From: Methanobrevibacter sp.
GTDB lineage: Archaea; Methanobacteriota; Methanobacteria; Methanobacteriales; Methanobacteriaceae
DNA length: 64,000 bases
Reading direction: 5' to 3'
Assembly: GCF_017447225.1 (NCBI RefSeq)
Contig: NZ_JAFSNZ010000060.1
Span: forward strand, 24,475 to 88,474
The notes under the pieces are model-generated. The model saw only the letters and a list, made by a program, of their open reading frames with translations. It had not been told where the DNA came from and did not search any database. Both the position numbers and the translations under genes were made by a program. Shown here in pieces: positions 8,938 to 17,885 of this stretch. Position 1 is the stretch's first letter. The number at the start of each line of letters is the position of its first letter.

Positions 8938-10170
8938 TTAGAAGACACAGGATGTGTCCTTAACCACGTTTCCGTCCTGAATAACCCTAATGATGTTATC
9001 AGGATTAGTTAAGACACTAATATCCACTAAAGGATTTTTTTCAACGAAAATCATGTCTGCGCATTTTCCCTCTTCAATTGAACCGATATCTGACCTGCCT
9101 AAAAATTCGGCAGCCTTTGAAGTGGCGCATGATATTGCCTGCTTTGGAGTCATTCCGATATCAACCAGATTAATTAATTCCTTTAAATTGTGTCCGTGAG
9201 GAATTACACCGCTATCCGTACCCATAACGATATTGACTCCCTCATCATAAGCAATTTGTATATTTTCCTTGTGAACTTTAACGATTTCCTTTAATTTAGC
9301 CAATTTCTCATCGGCATAATTGTCCCATGAAGGAAATCCGTGCTCATACAAGAACTGATGAACCAATAATGTTGGAACTAATGTGACATCATTTTCAACC
9401 ATTTTATGAGAAGTTTTAACATCAATGAAAGTTCCATGTTCAATTGATGAAAATCCAGCATCAATAGCCTTATTCATACCTTCAAGACTGTGGCAATGAG
9501 CAGATACCTTTAAATTATTGAGTTTAGCTTCACCAACAATTGTTTTAAGCTCTTCCAAATTAAATTGAGAAAATTCAGGAGACGTGTTTGTGGTCAAAAC
9601 ACCTCCGCTACACATTACCTTTATAAAATCAGCGCCTGCTCTTTTGACTTCACGGGTTTTCTTTAAAACTTCATATGGTCCGTCACATCTTCCTTTTGGA
9701 AAACCAGGATACATTATTTCCATGTCAAAGCCTGAAGGAAGCATCAAATCGAAATGCCCACCAGTCATGACCAATGGCGTAACACATATTTCTATTTTAG
9801 GCGCTGTAAACAGACCTTTCTGTTGAGCCAGTTTAACTCCTACATCCGCTGATCCGCAATCTCTAATTGTTGTAACTCCTGCATCTATTGTCTGTTTTCC
9901 ATGAGGCACACCATTATAGAAATGAATAGCTAATGGATTAGCCATATTTTCTTCTTTGTGAAAACCTTTAGCTAAAATATGAGTATGACAATCAATAAAA
10001 CCCGGAAGCACATAATTTCCATTACCCTCAATAACCTTTACGTTTTCCTTTGTGTTTATTTTTCCTGAAGAAATTTCCTTGATGTATTTTCCTTCAATCA
10101 AGATGTTTAAGTTTCCTTTAAACTCGTCATCAGGGTTAATAACATTAACATTTTCAATTAGAGTCTGCAT
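8938..10170 (-). CDS. Amidohydrolase-family metal-dependent hydrolase
   Basis: A 410-residue member of the amidohydrolase superfamily, closest in look to the prolidase/imidazolonepropionase-like group (COG1228). Metal-binding motifs are intact: HTH at residues 62-64, a bridging lysine in DFIKVMCSGG, histidines in SAHCHS and SIEHGTF, and aspartate in MGTDSG. These features point to hydrolysis of an amide or ester bond, possibly a dipeptide; the substrate is not readable. The start is taken at ATG 10170, four bases after a GTGAT sequence, rather than the in-frame GTG at 10179. The ATG is seven bases from the stop of the upstream phosphomevalonate dehydratase gene, so they form an operon. Confidence 0.88.
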   Translation of the reverse strand: MQTLIENVNVINPDDEFKGNLNILIEGKYIKEISSGKINTKENVKVIEGNGNYVLPGFIDCHTHILAKGFHKEENMANPLAIHFYNGVPHGKQTIDAGVTTIRDCGSADVGVKLAQQKGLFTAPKIEICVTPLVMTGGHFDLMLPSGFDMEIMYPGFPKGRCDGPYEVLKKTREVKRAGADFIKVMCSGGVLTTNTSPEFSQFNLEELKTIVGEAKLNNLKVSAHCHSLEGMNKAIDAGFSSIEHGTFIDVKTSHKMVENDVTLVPTLLVHQFLYEHGFPSWDNYADEKLAKLKEIVKVHKENIQIAYDEGVNIVMGTDSGVIPHGHNLKELINLVDIGMTPKQAISCATSKAAEFLGRSDIGSIEEGKCADMIFVEKNPLVDISVLTNPDNIIRVIQDGNVVKDTSCVF

Positions 10171-10179
10171 CAGTATCAC

Positions 10180-10569
10180 TTATAAAATCGTAATAGTCCC
10201 ATTATCCCCATCAACTTCAACTACAGCACCGTTAGTTAATTCATCCGTGCTGGCCGGAGAATCGACCATCGGAATATCGGACATTATGGCACCTGTAGCT
10301 ATAATCGGTTCTGCATTAAGGCATATTATGGCTTTTGGAGCGGTGTTGTTTTTCATCATCTGAAAAATCACATAAGAACCTACGGTAGACCCTTTTCCGC
10401 CAGGGATAAATAAAACTTTGTCTTTAATACTTTGGCCTTTCAATTCATGGTTCGGGTCAATTACTACACCGTTTTCGGGATTTACCCCACCAAGAAAACT
10501 GATAGGCTCTGAACTAACCAATAGCTCTCCTTTTCCTTTTCCTTTAGCAATATTTCTACATTCAATCAT
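10180..10569 (-). CDS. Phosphomevalonate dehydratase small subunit (aconitase X swivel domain, DUF126)
   Basis: A 129-residue protein matching the DUF126/aconitase-X small subunit. Typical pieces are [21 protein letters not shown] at the N-terminus, the central [18 protein letters not shown], and [20 protein letters not shown] near the end. With the large subunit (not in this window) it forms the iron-sulfur enzyme of the archaeal mevalonate pathway that dehydrates (R)-5-phosphomevalonate to trans-anhydromevalonate phosphate, which feeds isoprenoid lipid synthesis. It is full length, and its operon partner is the downstream amidohydrolase. Confidence 0.92.
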   Translation of the reverse strand: MIECRNIAKGKGKGELLVSSEPISFLGGVNPENGVVIDPNHELKGQSIKDKVLFIPGGKGSTVGSYVIFQMMKNNTAPKAIICLNAEPIIATGAIMSDIPMVDSPASTDELTNGAVVEVDGDNGTITIL

Positions 10570-10615
10570 TAAGAAATATTATATAATAACTACTATTTAA
10601 AAAATTAGATTGGAA

Positions 10616-11872
10616 CTAAACAACATCCTTTTTCATTACTTCACGTAAAACCGCTGTTGCATAAGATCCCTTGTTAATTGAAAATTCAGCCAGCACACCA
10701 TCATCAGTTGCCTTTGCAGATGCATCCCATACCTGGAATCTGACTGCTCTTCTAAGGCCATGGCTTCCTAAGCGAGGCATTTTCGGAACTTCGAAATCGC
10801 TTTTATCAAGACTATAACTTTCAAGAATGTTCTTTTCCATTTCACCAACTTCCCCTCCGGCAAAAGGAACTTTGGTGCCGTATAAAGGAACTGTAGGGTT
10901 AACTTCAAAATTATCAATGAGCTTTTGATATTCCTCAGGAGTTTTATCACGTACAATACGCTCTTCCTTATCTATTATAATATCCCCTTCAATGTATCTG
11001 TTAATTCCCATCTCCACCCTGTGACTAACGGCATCATTGAATAAGTAAGATTGATATGCATGGACAAACATTCTCTGCAATGGTTTTGGAAGTGCGTGCA
11101 GAGCATTCATATATGCCTTATCGTCCAATTCACCTTTTTTAGAATCCTTGATTAACTGACGGACCATCATTTTTTCATATCTCATTCCCTTGCCCATTAA
11201 TTCCAATGACTTTTCCAAATCCCCATCATCATAGGCCTGTCTTGCAAGCTGGTTTTCGCCGCTTTCTTCAGGAGATGGGTTGCCAACATATCTTCTGACA
11301 GCTTCAGCCAAATCATTTTGGATTAAGGCTTCACCAACCAAATGAGTATTGGTTCTAGGCTTACCGAAACGTTGCCATCCATAATAATTAGGAACACCGG
11401 TCACTTCCAATTGCTTTAAGACTTCATTTGCAACATCCGCACTTTTTTCAATATCGTCCAAGTCACGAATTAGAATTCTGAATTTGTTTCCATTAAGCTG
11501 ACCCATTCTGAGTTTTTTACGGCCTCTGGTAATTTCTAAAAAATCAGTCTTATAGATATCCAAGTTTTCGACTTGTTTGAATTGTTCTTCTGAATCCATG
11601 TTTGCAATGCAAATCCATTGGCGGGTAAGGGCTTTTTTATCCTTCATTCCGGCAAAACCCATTCTTTTTCTGTCAATATGCAAATCACGGGCAATATCTA
11701 AAACAACATCCAAGGTTGTTCTTCCAAGCTTTTCAATCCAAATCCAGACATTCGGACCTTCACCTGTCGGAAGCATTTCCGGAATTTCTTCGACATAAAA
11801 ATCTTCATATTGGTTTCTGATTGACCCACCAATTCCTTTCTGACTGGTAACATAAGTATTAGCATTTAACAT
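10616..11872 (-). CDS. truD: tRNA pseudouridine(13) synthase TruD
   Basis: A 418-residue TruD-family pseudouridine synthase that isomerises uridine 13 in the tRNA D-loop. The catalytic aspartate lies in GMKDKKA (residues 75-81, D78). Other family blocks are NKFRILIRDL, the NYYGWQRFGKPR segment and the C-terminal SHGLRRAVRF region. A frame extending to 11938 exists, but those codons come from the tRNA-Arg gene. The ATG at 11872, preceded by GTGATACT, is the real start. Only 19 bases separate the tRNA 3' end from this ATG, so the two are probably on one transcript. Confidence 0.95.
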   Translation of the reverse strand: MLNANTYVTSQKGIGGSIRNQYEDFYVEEIPEMLPTGEGPNVWIWIEKLGRTTLDVVLDIARDLHIDRKRMGFAGMKDKKALTRQWICIANMDSEEQFKQVENLDIYKTDFLEITRGRKKLRMGQLNGNKFRILIRDLDDIEKSADVANEVLKQLEVTGVPNYYGWQRFGKPRTNTHLVGEALIQNDLAEAVRRYVGNPSPEESGENQLARQAYDDGDLEKSLELMGKGMRYEKMMVRQLIKDSKKGELDDKAYMNALHALPKPLQRMFVHAYQSYLFNDAVSHRVEMGINRYIEGDIIIDKEERIVRDKTPEEYQKLIDNFEVNPTVPLYGTKVPFAGGEVGEMEKNILESYSLDKSDFEVPKMPRLGSHGLRRAVRFQVWDASAKATDDGVLAEFSINKGSYATAVLREVMKKDVV

Positions 11873-11891
11873 AGTATCACAAAACAAAAAA

Positions 11892-11965
11892 TGCCCCGGC
11901 CGGGATTTGAACCCGGGGAATGGGATCCGCAGTCCCATGTGTTATCCAAACTACACCACCGGGGC
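11892..11965 (-). tRNA. tRNA-Arg (anticodon GCG)
   Basis: A 74-base cloverleaf: acceptor stem GCCCCGG/CCGGGGC, D arm GTGT...ACAC, anticodon arm TGGGA-CTGCGGA-TCCCA with anticodon GCG, four-base variable loop, T arm CCGGG-TTCAAAT-CCCGG and discriminator A. CCA is not encoded. It reads CGC and CGU. A TATA-like sequence on the minus strand near 12006-12015 lies about 45 bases upstream. It is followed directly by T6 and then truD. Confidence 0.97.
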
Positions 11966-12457
11966 AGGACAAAATAAGCTATCACATTAATATAAGATTT
12001 TCATAGTATATAATATTTTTTTAAAAATGATAAATTTCATTAGTCTTTGATTTGAACTAGACAATAATTGAAATATGGATTAATTAAATCAATACAGAAA
12101 CTAATCCTTTTATTTAAATAACTGAAAAAACACGTTTAAATGAATTGGTAACTTGATATGAAATATGATATAATAGTGATATATACGAAAAAGTTCAATT
12201 TAATATTTTAAAATGAATTTGGCAATATTTAATGAATTAAATTGAATATACATAACATACACACATGATAAACGAAAAGAATTGATAATCTTTATATAAT
12301 ATTAAAAAAAGAAGGAATATTGTGCATTGACTGGTGGAAATACACCACCACAAAACTAAATTTCTGCTGGGAAAATGTACAAAATTGTATGTAAAGGCTG
12401 ATATATTCACCACCAAACACGTATAAGTATCGGTCTATTACATACAAAGGTTTAATA
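11966..12457. other. AT-rich interval with no convincing protein gene
   Basis: About 490 bases with no believable open frame. A minus-strand frame at 12292-12564 has poor composition and overlaps the pilin-like gene. The left part is very AT-rich and carries the tRNA-Arg promoter. The right part (12290-12440) contains a good plus-strand TATA box followed by less AT-rich, foldable sequence, listed separately as a possible RNA. Confidence 0.6.
12291..12440 (+). ncRNA. Possible structured non-coding RNA
   Basis: TTTATATA at 12291-12298 is a consensus archaeal TATA box, predicting a start near 12320. Downstream, TGGTGG (12332-12337) pairs with CCACCA (12345-12350) around a seven-base loop. TGTG (12321-12324) can extend the helix with CACA (12351-12354). 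A second CCACCA at 12410-12415 offers an alternative partner for the same TGGTGG. There is no gene downstream on this strand to be its mRNA. No known RNA family is recognised, and the element might instead be the 3' tail of the minus-strand pilin-like transcript. Confidence 0.3.
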
Positions 12458-12895
12458 TCACCAAAGATACAATGTGTATGAATAACCATCAAAATTACGT
12501 GTTGCAACTGATATCGTTTCCGCTTTTGAAAAATCGCCTGAACTGGACAATACTTTTGAATCAAGTTTGTTTGATTCTACAAAACGATAGTTAGTTAATT
12601 TCAATTCGCTGAATTTTTCATCACATATTTCTGAAACTTCCCTAATTGATTTTTTGGAATTTCTATTATCTTTCAGAACAGAAGTGATTTCTGATAAAAA
12701 GCTATGATCATAAAAATCAACCCTGCCACCCAATATTTCCATTATATCCTGAGCATCCTTTGAATCATGAGAAATATCTGAGTATGTCGGATTTGGAATT
12801 GAAACTAATGAATTCAGCATTAACAAGGCAATGAATAATATGCTTAAAGCAATTAAGGCGTCTGCAATATATAAATTTCCAGTTTCATCTTTCAT
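12458..12895 (-). CDS. Pilin-like single-pass membrane protein
   Basis: A 145-residue protein with a very short charged N-terminus (MKDETG), one hydrophobic helix (residues about 9-32, IADALIALSILFIALLML) and a soluble C-terminal domain ending in a beta-like SYTLYLW. This is the layout of archaeal type IV pilin-like or pseudopilin proteins, where a prepilin peptidase cuts after a glycine just before the helix; G6 followed by N-L-Y would fit. The match is structural only and I cannot name the family. No pilus assembly genes are nearby. Confidence 0.6.
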   Translation of the reverse strand: MKDETGNLYIADALIALSILFIALLMLNSLVSIPNPTYSDISHDSKDAQDIMEILGGRVDFYDHSFLSEITSVLKDNRNSKKSIREVSEICDEKFSELKLTNYRFVESNKLDSKVLSSSGDFSKAETISVATRNFDGYSYTLYLW

Positions 12896-12908
12896 GAAAA
12901 GATGTTAA

Positions 12909-12936
12909 CTTCCATAATATATAAAAAATATGGAAG
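12909..12936. terminator. Hairpin between the AIR-synthase-like gene and the pilin-like gene
   Basis: CTTCCATA at 12909-12916 pairs perfectly with TATGGAAG at 12929-12936 across an AT-only loop. It sits between the stop of the AIR-synthase-like gene (12947) and the start of the pilin-like gene (12895). It could end the first transcript or shape the leader of the second. Confidence 0.4.
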
Positions 12937-12946
12937 TGTGAAAAAA

Positions 12947-14311
12947 TTAATTTTCATTTATATACTTTATAACCTTTTCCTTCTTAGCAATTGCATCTTC
13001 ACATGCTTTTTGAACTTTTTCCTGCATGATTTCAAAGTCTTCCGGTGTCGTATCACCGACTAACTTCTTAATTTTTGTGTATGCAGCTTCTCTAAATAAA
13101 GGAACGAGCTTTTCGGTTGAAGAGTCTTGTTTAATCAAGATCGGTTCGCCGCTATCAGTGACCTGACCAATTTCTGAGATGTCAACTCCTGCTGCAGAAA
13201 CAGTTTTCTTAACATCACCGGCAATATCTTCAGGCACTACAAGCATTAATGAATCTGTAGAAACTCCCAATGGATCTATATTTAATGTTTCAAGCATATT
13301 CAATACATTTGGGGCCACCATTTTTCTAATATCTTCTTCATAGAATTCAAGACCGACACCAGTGGTGTTTGAGATTTCATGCGCATCTCCCCTAAGACCG
13401 CCATTGGTAACATCAGTCATTGCATGGATATCCTTTACCAAATCAGCTTCAAACAGAGATTGTGACGCCTGAACAAAATTAACGTTCATAGTATCCCATA
13501 CAACATCAAAAAATCCGTTATACAAAGCTGTTGTAGTAATAGTTCCTCCGCCTGAACCTTCAGTTAAAAGAATCACATCCCCTTTGGTGGCACCTTTACG
13601 TGCTGTTGGAGGATAATCTGATACTCCAACACTTCCCACAGCAGAAACAAACCTGTCACCTAAAACCATATCTCCACCGACTCTTAAAGTACTTCCGGCA
13701 ACAATAGGAACTCCGACAAGCTCAGAAACTGCTGCAACACCTGCAGTGAAATCAAAAATCTTTCCGACATCCCCGTCATCGGCCAAGTGAACATCACTTA
13801 AAATAGCTACAGGATCCGCTCCCATTACACAGACATCCCTCAATGTTGCTCTTGTAACATGAAAACCTCCTAAAAACGGATATTCACTTAATCTGGAATG
13901 GATTCCGTCAACTGCTGTTGTAATATAAACATCATCATTTTTTGCCCTTGAACGTACAACACCACCATCATCCTGTTCAGTCGGATTAACTAATGATGCA
14001 GTATTGGTTGATGCCACAATATCAGCTATTCTTCTGTGAACAAAGAAATCACCGGCTCCACGAGATCCAACACCCATTTCACCCATGCCAACACCAGATT
14101 TGGTAATTTCAGCAATTTCCTTTAAGAATTCATCATCACTTTCTTTTAATTTTAATGTTGTTGAAACTTCATCAATTACTGCTTGCGCCATTTTTACAGA
14201 GTTTTCATCGGAAATATCTTTATATTCCCTTATTCTTTCAGCTAAAAGAACTGATAAGTCATCATAAGAATAATCATCAATTCTTGCACGGACAAATCCT
14301 TCAATATCCAT
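12947..14311 (-). CDS. AIR synthase-related (PurM/SelD/HypE-like) protein
   Basis: A 454-residue protein of the PurM superfamily of ATP-dependent enzymes. The N-terminal ATP-binding half has VGSRGAGDFFVHRRIADI, TAVDGIHSRLSEYP and LRDVCVMGADPVAILSDVHLADDGD. The C-terminal half has VILLTEGSGGG and IHAMTDVTNGGLRGDAHEIS, the glycine-rich loop of the family. It is longer than PurM because of an N-terminal extension of about 80 residues. It likely phosphorylates or activates a small substrate; the substrate is unknown. It lies five bases after hisH, itself one base after cfbD. A link to F430 synthesis is possible but unproven. Thiamine or purine roles cannot be excluded. Confidence 0.82.
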   Translation of the reverse strand: MDIEGFVRARIDDYSYDDLSVLLAERIREYKDISDENSVKMAQAVIDEVSTTLKLKESDDEFLKEIAEITKSGVGMGEMGVGSRGAGDFFVHRRIADIVASTNTASLVNPTEQDDGGVVRSRAKNDDVYITTAVDGIHSRLSEYPFLGGFHVTRATLRDVCVMGADPVAILSDVHLADDGDVGKIFDFTAGVAAVSELVGVPIVAGSTLRVGGDMVLGDRFVSAVGSVGVSDYPPTARKGATKGDVILLTEGSGGGTITTTALYNGFFDVVWDTMNVNFVQASQSLFEADLVKDIHAMTDVTNGGLRGDAHEISNTTGVGLEFYEEDIRKMVAPNVLNMLETLNIDPLGVSTDSLMLVVPEDIAGDVKKTVSAAGVDISEIGQVTDSGEPILIKQDSSTEKLVPLFREAAYTKIKKLVGDTTPEDFEIMQEKVQKACEDAIAKKEKVIKYINEN

Positions 14312-14316
14312 AGTAA

Positions 14317-14913
14317 CTACTCCTCAATATTAACAAAATTCTTTAAAATCTTCAGTCCAGCCTTTCCGCTTTTTTCCGGATGGAACTGTGTGGAAAATAA
14401 ATTGTTCTGACTTAAAGCTGCAGCAACATCTATCCCGTAATCACAGGTTCCGGCAATAATATCCCTATCATCAGGAATTACATGATAAGAATGAACAAAA
14501 TAGAAATATTCACCATCTATCCCTTCCAGAATAGGACAATCCTTAACCACATCCAATTTATTCCAGCCCATATGGGGAATCTTGACACCTTCCGGCAGGA
14601 ATTCACAATGCCCTTTAAATAAATCAAGACCTTTAACATCAGGGCTTTCTTCACTTTCACTCATGAGAACCTGCTGACCCAAACAGACACCTAAAAACGG
14701 CTTATCGTCATTAACATGCTCTTCAATCACTTCACGAAAGACTTCCAAATTTTCCATTGCGGAACCGAAAGCACCAACACCAGGCAAGACCAGATGTTTT
14801 GCATCTGCGATGACTTCAACGTCATCAGTTATCTGAAAATCCTCACCAATCTTTTTAAATCCGTTGGAAATGCTTTTTAAATTTCCGCTTTTATAATCAA
14901 TAATCGTTATCAT
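14317..14913 (-). CDS. hisH: Imidazole glycerol phosphate synthase, glutaminase subunit
   Basis: A 198-residue class I glutamine amidotransferase. The catalytic triad is visible: C77 in FLGVCLGQQ, and H178 and E180 in FHPEKSG. The oxyanion region LPGVGAFGSAM lies at residues 43-53. HisH hydrolyses glutamine and channels ammonia to HisF for ring closure in histidine synthesis; hisF is not in the window. The ATG is one base after the cfbD stop (TAATATG), so translation is probably coupled. It is a normal, complete subunit. Confidence 0.95.
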   Translation of the reverse strand: MITIIDYKSGNLKSISNGFKKIGEDFQITDDVEVIADAKHLVLPGVGAFGSAMENLEVFREVIEEHVNDDKPFLGVCLGQQVLMSESEESPDVKGLDLFKGHCEFLPEGVKIPHMGWNKLDVVKDCPILEGIDGEYFYFVHSYHVIPDDRDIIAGTCDYGIDVAAALSQNNLFSTQFHPEKSGKAGLKILKNFVNIEE

Positions 14914-14914
14914 A

Positions 14915-15997
14915 TTATTCCATCCATCCGATAGCTGACCTAATCATTAATCCGAAGTCAGAATCTACAATTTCGTCCGTTCCTAATGTTTTAGAGTGTG
15001 CATCAAGCTCAGCAACAACATGAGTGTATCCCAATTCACGCAATGGCTCCACTAAACGAGGCCCATCAGTTACGGCAACTGATTCAACATCAAAGTCCTC
15101 TACCGGAAACGCATGAGGAACACCGAACACCACAATCAAATCCAAATTCTTATCTTTGAGATAGTCTGCTGCCTTATCTGCAGTTATAGGATATTCATCA
15201 AGCCCACCAGTTATGAAATCAGGTTCAATATCCAGCTGGTCTTTAATATTTACCGCATGTTGTCTGATTCTTGGAAGACCAATGTTTTCATCCAGATTAG
15301 CTACGAAAATAGGTTTATTGTCCGGATTAATTTCTTTATAATCAAAGTTAATAATATCAGCAAATAAGTATGAAGTTTCTTTTTTAACGTTGAGTACGAA
15401 AGCAACTTTTTTATTTTCTTTCAGTGCTTTTACAACAGTTTTTGCAACTATTTCTTTTGAATCTCCGAAATTAGGTTTAATATATTTGCCCTGAGCCATT
15501 CCTCGAGTCTTTTCAACTTCAGTTGCCTTCTCAAGCATTTCAATTTGCCTGTCAGCCTCCTCTTGAGGAATCACACCGCATTCAACGGCCGCCTCCAAAA
15601 CCATTATTGCTCCAACAGTGTTGTCTCCTTCACCCGAACCTCCATGAGATTCAACCGGAATTACGGTACACGGCAAATCAGCAGTTGCAATCGCTTCTTT
15701 TAAATCCTCACCGATAATCATGCTCGCACATGTGCCTGCAATACCCATAAGCTTTGGCTTAAAGGCATCATAAGCCTCAGTTAATGTATCGACTAACTTT
15801 TCACCGGCACCCAATATAAAATCATTTTCTGACATTCCAGTAGTTACAACACGCACACCATCGCTTTCTAAAAGTCTTGCTGTTCTAAAGCAACACCCAG
15901 TAGGCCCATGCATAACAATAACATCAACATTCATATCTCTCAACGTGTAAAGAGTAGCAGCAATCGGACTTGGTCTCGGATGTATAATTTTAATCAC
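14915..15997 (-). CDS. cfbD: Ni-sirohydrochlorin a,c-diamide reductive cyclase subunit CfbD
   Basis: A 360-residue NifD-like protein. The N-terminus [18 protein letters not shown] and the cluster cysteines in HGPTGCCF (C35/C36) and [15 protein letters not shown] (C90) match CfbD, the catalytic half of the nitrogenase-like enzyme that reduces and cyclises Ni-sirohydrochlorin diamide on the way to coenzyme F430, the nickel cofactor of methyl-coenzyme M reductase. Its ATPase partner CfbC is elsewhere. It heads an operon with hisH and an AIR-synthase-like gene. This gene alone places the window in a methanogen or anaerobic methanotroph. Confidence 0.95.
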   Translation of the reverse strand: MIKIIHPRPSPIAATLYTLRDMNVDVIVMHGPTGCCFRTARLLESDGVRVVTTGMSENDFILGAGEKLVDTLTEAYDAFKPKLMGIAGTCASMIIGEDLKEAIATADLPCTVIPVESHGGSGEGDNTVGAIMVLEAAVECGVIPQEEADRQIEMLEKATEVEKTRGMAQGKYIKPNFGDSKEIVAKTVVKALKENKKVAFVLNVKKETSYLFADIINFDYKEINPDNKPIFVANLDENIGLPRIRQHAVNIKDQLDIEPDFITGGLDEYPITADKAADYLKDKNLDLIVVFGVPHAFPVEDFDVESVAVTDGPRLVEPLRELGYTHVVAELDAHSKTLGTDEIVDSDFGLMIRSAIGWME

Positions 15998-16062
15998 CTA
16001 ATTTATCAATGAATAAATATTTAAAATTTTTAGTTAATATAATTAATTAAGGAGATTGCATT

Positions 16063-16461
16063 ATGAAACTCAATAAAAAAATTTTGGAAGAAAAAATCAG
16101 AGATTACAGGACTTTTAAAAGCTGTTCTGAATCAACACTGATGGGGCTTTGTGAAACGGCAGAATATCCCATTTCCCAATCCGACATGTGCAAGCTGGCC
16201 TGCGGATTTGCGGGCGGAATGGGTGGAACCTTTGATGAAGGAACCTGCGGTGCTGTCACCGGCGCATTGATTGCCAATGGTCTTATTGTTGATGATGAAG
16301 TAAAAATTAAAGCCAATGCTAAAGAAATTTTCAATGCGTTTAAAGAAGAATACGGCACAGTACGCTGTGATAAAATAAGTAAAAATGGAGAAGACAAATC
16401 TCCATGCGTTGACTGCTGCGTATTTATTGCAAATAAAGTTGCTGACTTATTGGATGAATAA
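16063..16461 (+). CDS. C_GCAxxG_C_C family redox protein
   Basis: A 132-residue protein with the pattern of the C_GCAxxG_C_C family: a cysteine in KSCSES (residue about 21), then CGFAGGMGGTFDEGTCGAVTGAL (about 47-69), and a C-terminal SPCVDCC. Members are small, probably iron-sulfur or redox-active proteins of anaerobes with no settled function. It is full length, transcribed divergently from cfbD, and preceded by AAGGAGATTGC, a strong ribosome-binding sequence. A terminator overlaps its stop. Confidence 0.88.
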   Translation: MKLNKKILEEKIRDYRTFKSCSESTLMGLCETAEYPISQSDMCKLACGFAGGMGGTFDEGTCGAVTGALIANGLIVDDEVKIKANAKEIFNAFKEEYGTVRCDKISKNGEDKSPCVDCCVFIANKVADLLDE

Positions 16462-16482
16462 CTATTCATCTTTTTTCTATTT
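16453..16482 (+). terminator. Terminator of the C_GCAxxG_C_C gene
   Basis: GATGAATA (16453-16460) and TATTCATC (16463-16470) form a perfect 8-bp hairpin spanning the stop codon. A T6 run and further T-rich sequence follow to 16482. It lies at a convergent junction with the MATE gene. Confidence 0.65.
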
Positions 16483-17844
16483 TTAATTCAATGTTGATTT
16501 CAATTTTCTAAGAGTGTATTTAGCATATGTGAAGTTTAGAACTGATGCGATTATTCTACCAACAGCAAGACCTACCCATATACCAGTCAATCCCCAATTT
16601 AAAACTATTCCAAAAAGATACGTGCAACTTACAGTGAAAATCAGCTCCCTAATGATTGTCCATGCAAGACTTGTTGTCCCTCTTCCGATTCCCTGATACA
16701 TAAAACTTGATGGCATACCTATACCTACAAGAAGCAAACCGAATGAAGCTATTCTTAAAAAGTTTGTAATCTCCGGAATTAACGGAGCTGTTTCTGGAGT
16801 GTATGCAAAAATTAATGACAGCTGCGGTGCAAAAATTACTAAAATAAGCATTATTGCTATTGCAAACACCATGGCAAATTTGGTACCGTAAGTGTGTGTT
16901 CTTGAAAGATATTCCCAGTTTCTAGCACCATATGCGCTTCCGCTTACAGCTGAAACTGCGCTGGCAATAGCCGTTAAAGGCATTATACCGAAGAGATATA
17001 ATCTCTGACCTGAAGTGAATGCTGCAATACCATATTCCCCTCCGACTGATGAAATAAACATCAGATAAAAGCTCATTGCAAGTGACATCATGAACATGTC
17101 CAAAGAAGACGGAATGCCTACCTTTAAGATATCTCCGGATATTTTTGACTCATATTTGAAATCCTTAAAAGTAACATCGACATAAGTATCCTTTTTTATC
17201 AAAATCCAGTACATGATTACTGCAGCCGAACCAACGGAACTTACAATTGTTGCAAGGGAAGCTCCGGCAGAACCCCAGCCAAATACATAAATGAAAAGAG
17301 GATCCAAAACGAAATTTAAAACAACAGAGACGATGATTGCATACATCGCCCTTTTCATGTCACCTTCACCACGAAGAATGCCGCTTCCGCCGTTTGCAAA
17401 CATGAATGCGAAGAGACCCAGAAACAGTGGAGTTCCATACTTAATTCCTTCAACCAGTGACTGTCCGCTTGCACCATAAGCCTTTAATAATGGTTCCTGT
17501 ATTATGAGTAAAATCAGAGTTAATATAATTGATGCTATTAAAAATATTATAAGAGAATGTGTGGCGGATTTGCTTGCTCCTTCATGATTTTTTGCACCGA
17601 CAGCACGGGAAATACTGCTTGTGGCACCATTTCCAAGTCCGACACTAACACCATTTAAAATCATGAATATCGGAGTTACAAAACCGATTCCGGCAATAGC
17701 TGCCTGACCTAAACCGGCAACCCAAATTCCATCAACAATATTATATGATGCTGTCAGAAGCATTGATATCATTATCGGAATAGCCAATTTTCTAATGGCT
17801 ATTTCCGGCTCACCTCTCATCAATTCCACATTTTCATTAGCCAT
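16483..17844 (-). CDS. MATE-family multidrug/cation exporter
   Basis: A 453-residue membrane protein with 12 predicted helices in two homologous halves. MATE features include the N-terminal MRGEPEIAIRKLAIPIMISML, the IVDGIWVAGLGQAAIAGIGFVTP segment in helices 1-2, and the repeat-like second-half stretch starting near KVGIPSSLDMFMMSL. These proteins expel organic cations or other toxic compounds using a sodium or proton gradient; the substrate cannot be told. It is monocistronic between a convergent terminator and the following permease, which is in the same direction 41 bases away. Confidence 0.93.
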   Translation of the reverse strand: MANENVELMRGEPEIAIRKLAIPIMISMLLTASYNIVDGIWVAGLGQAAIAGIGFVTPIFMILNGVSVGLGNGATSSISRAVGAKNHEGASKSATHSLIIFLIASIILTLILLIIQEPLLKAYGASGQSLVEGIKYGTPLFLGLFAFMFANGGSGILRGEGDMKRAMYAIIVSVVLNFVLDPLFIYVFGWGSAGASLATIVSSVGSAAVIMYWILIKKDTYVDVTFKDFKYESKISGDILKVGIPSSLDMFMMSLAMSFYLMFISSVGGEYGIAAFTSGQRLYLFGIMPLTAIASAVSAVSGSAYGARNWEYLSRTHTYGTKFAMVFAIAIMLILVIFAPQLSLIFAYTPETAPLIPEITNFLRIASFGLLLVGIGMPSSFMYQGIGRGTTSLAWTIIRELIFTVSCTYLFGIVLNWGLTGIWVGLAVGRIIASVLNFTYAKYTLRKLKSTLN

Positions 17845-17885
17845 AATACTCCCCTCATTATTTAATATTCTTTAATTAATACTAT

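Noticed and set aside
11873..11938. Longer truD reading frame starting inside the tRNA gene
   Set aside because: The extra 22 codons are the minus-strand tRNA-Arg and its flank; ATG 11872 has a proper ribosome-binding site.
12292..12564. Minus-strand 90-codon frame in the gene-poor region
   Set aside because: Aromatic and cysteine-rich composition, no ribosome-binding site and overlap with the pilin-like gene; not protein-like.
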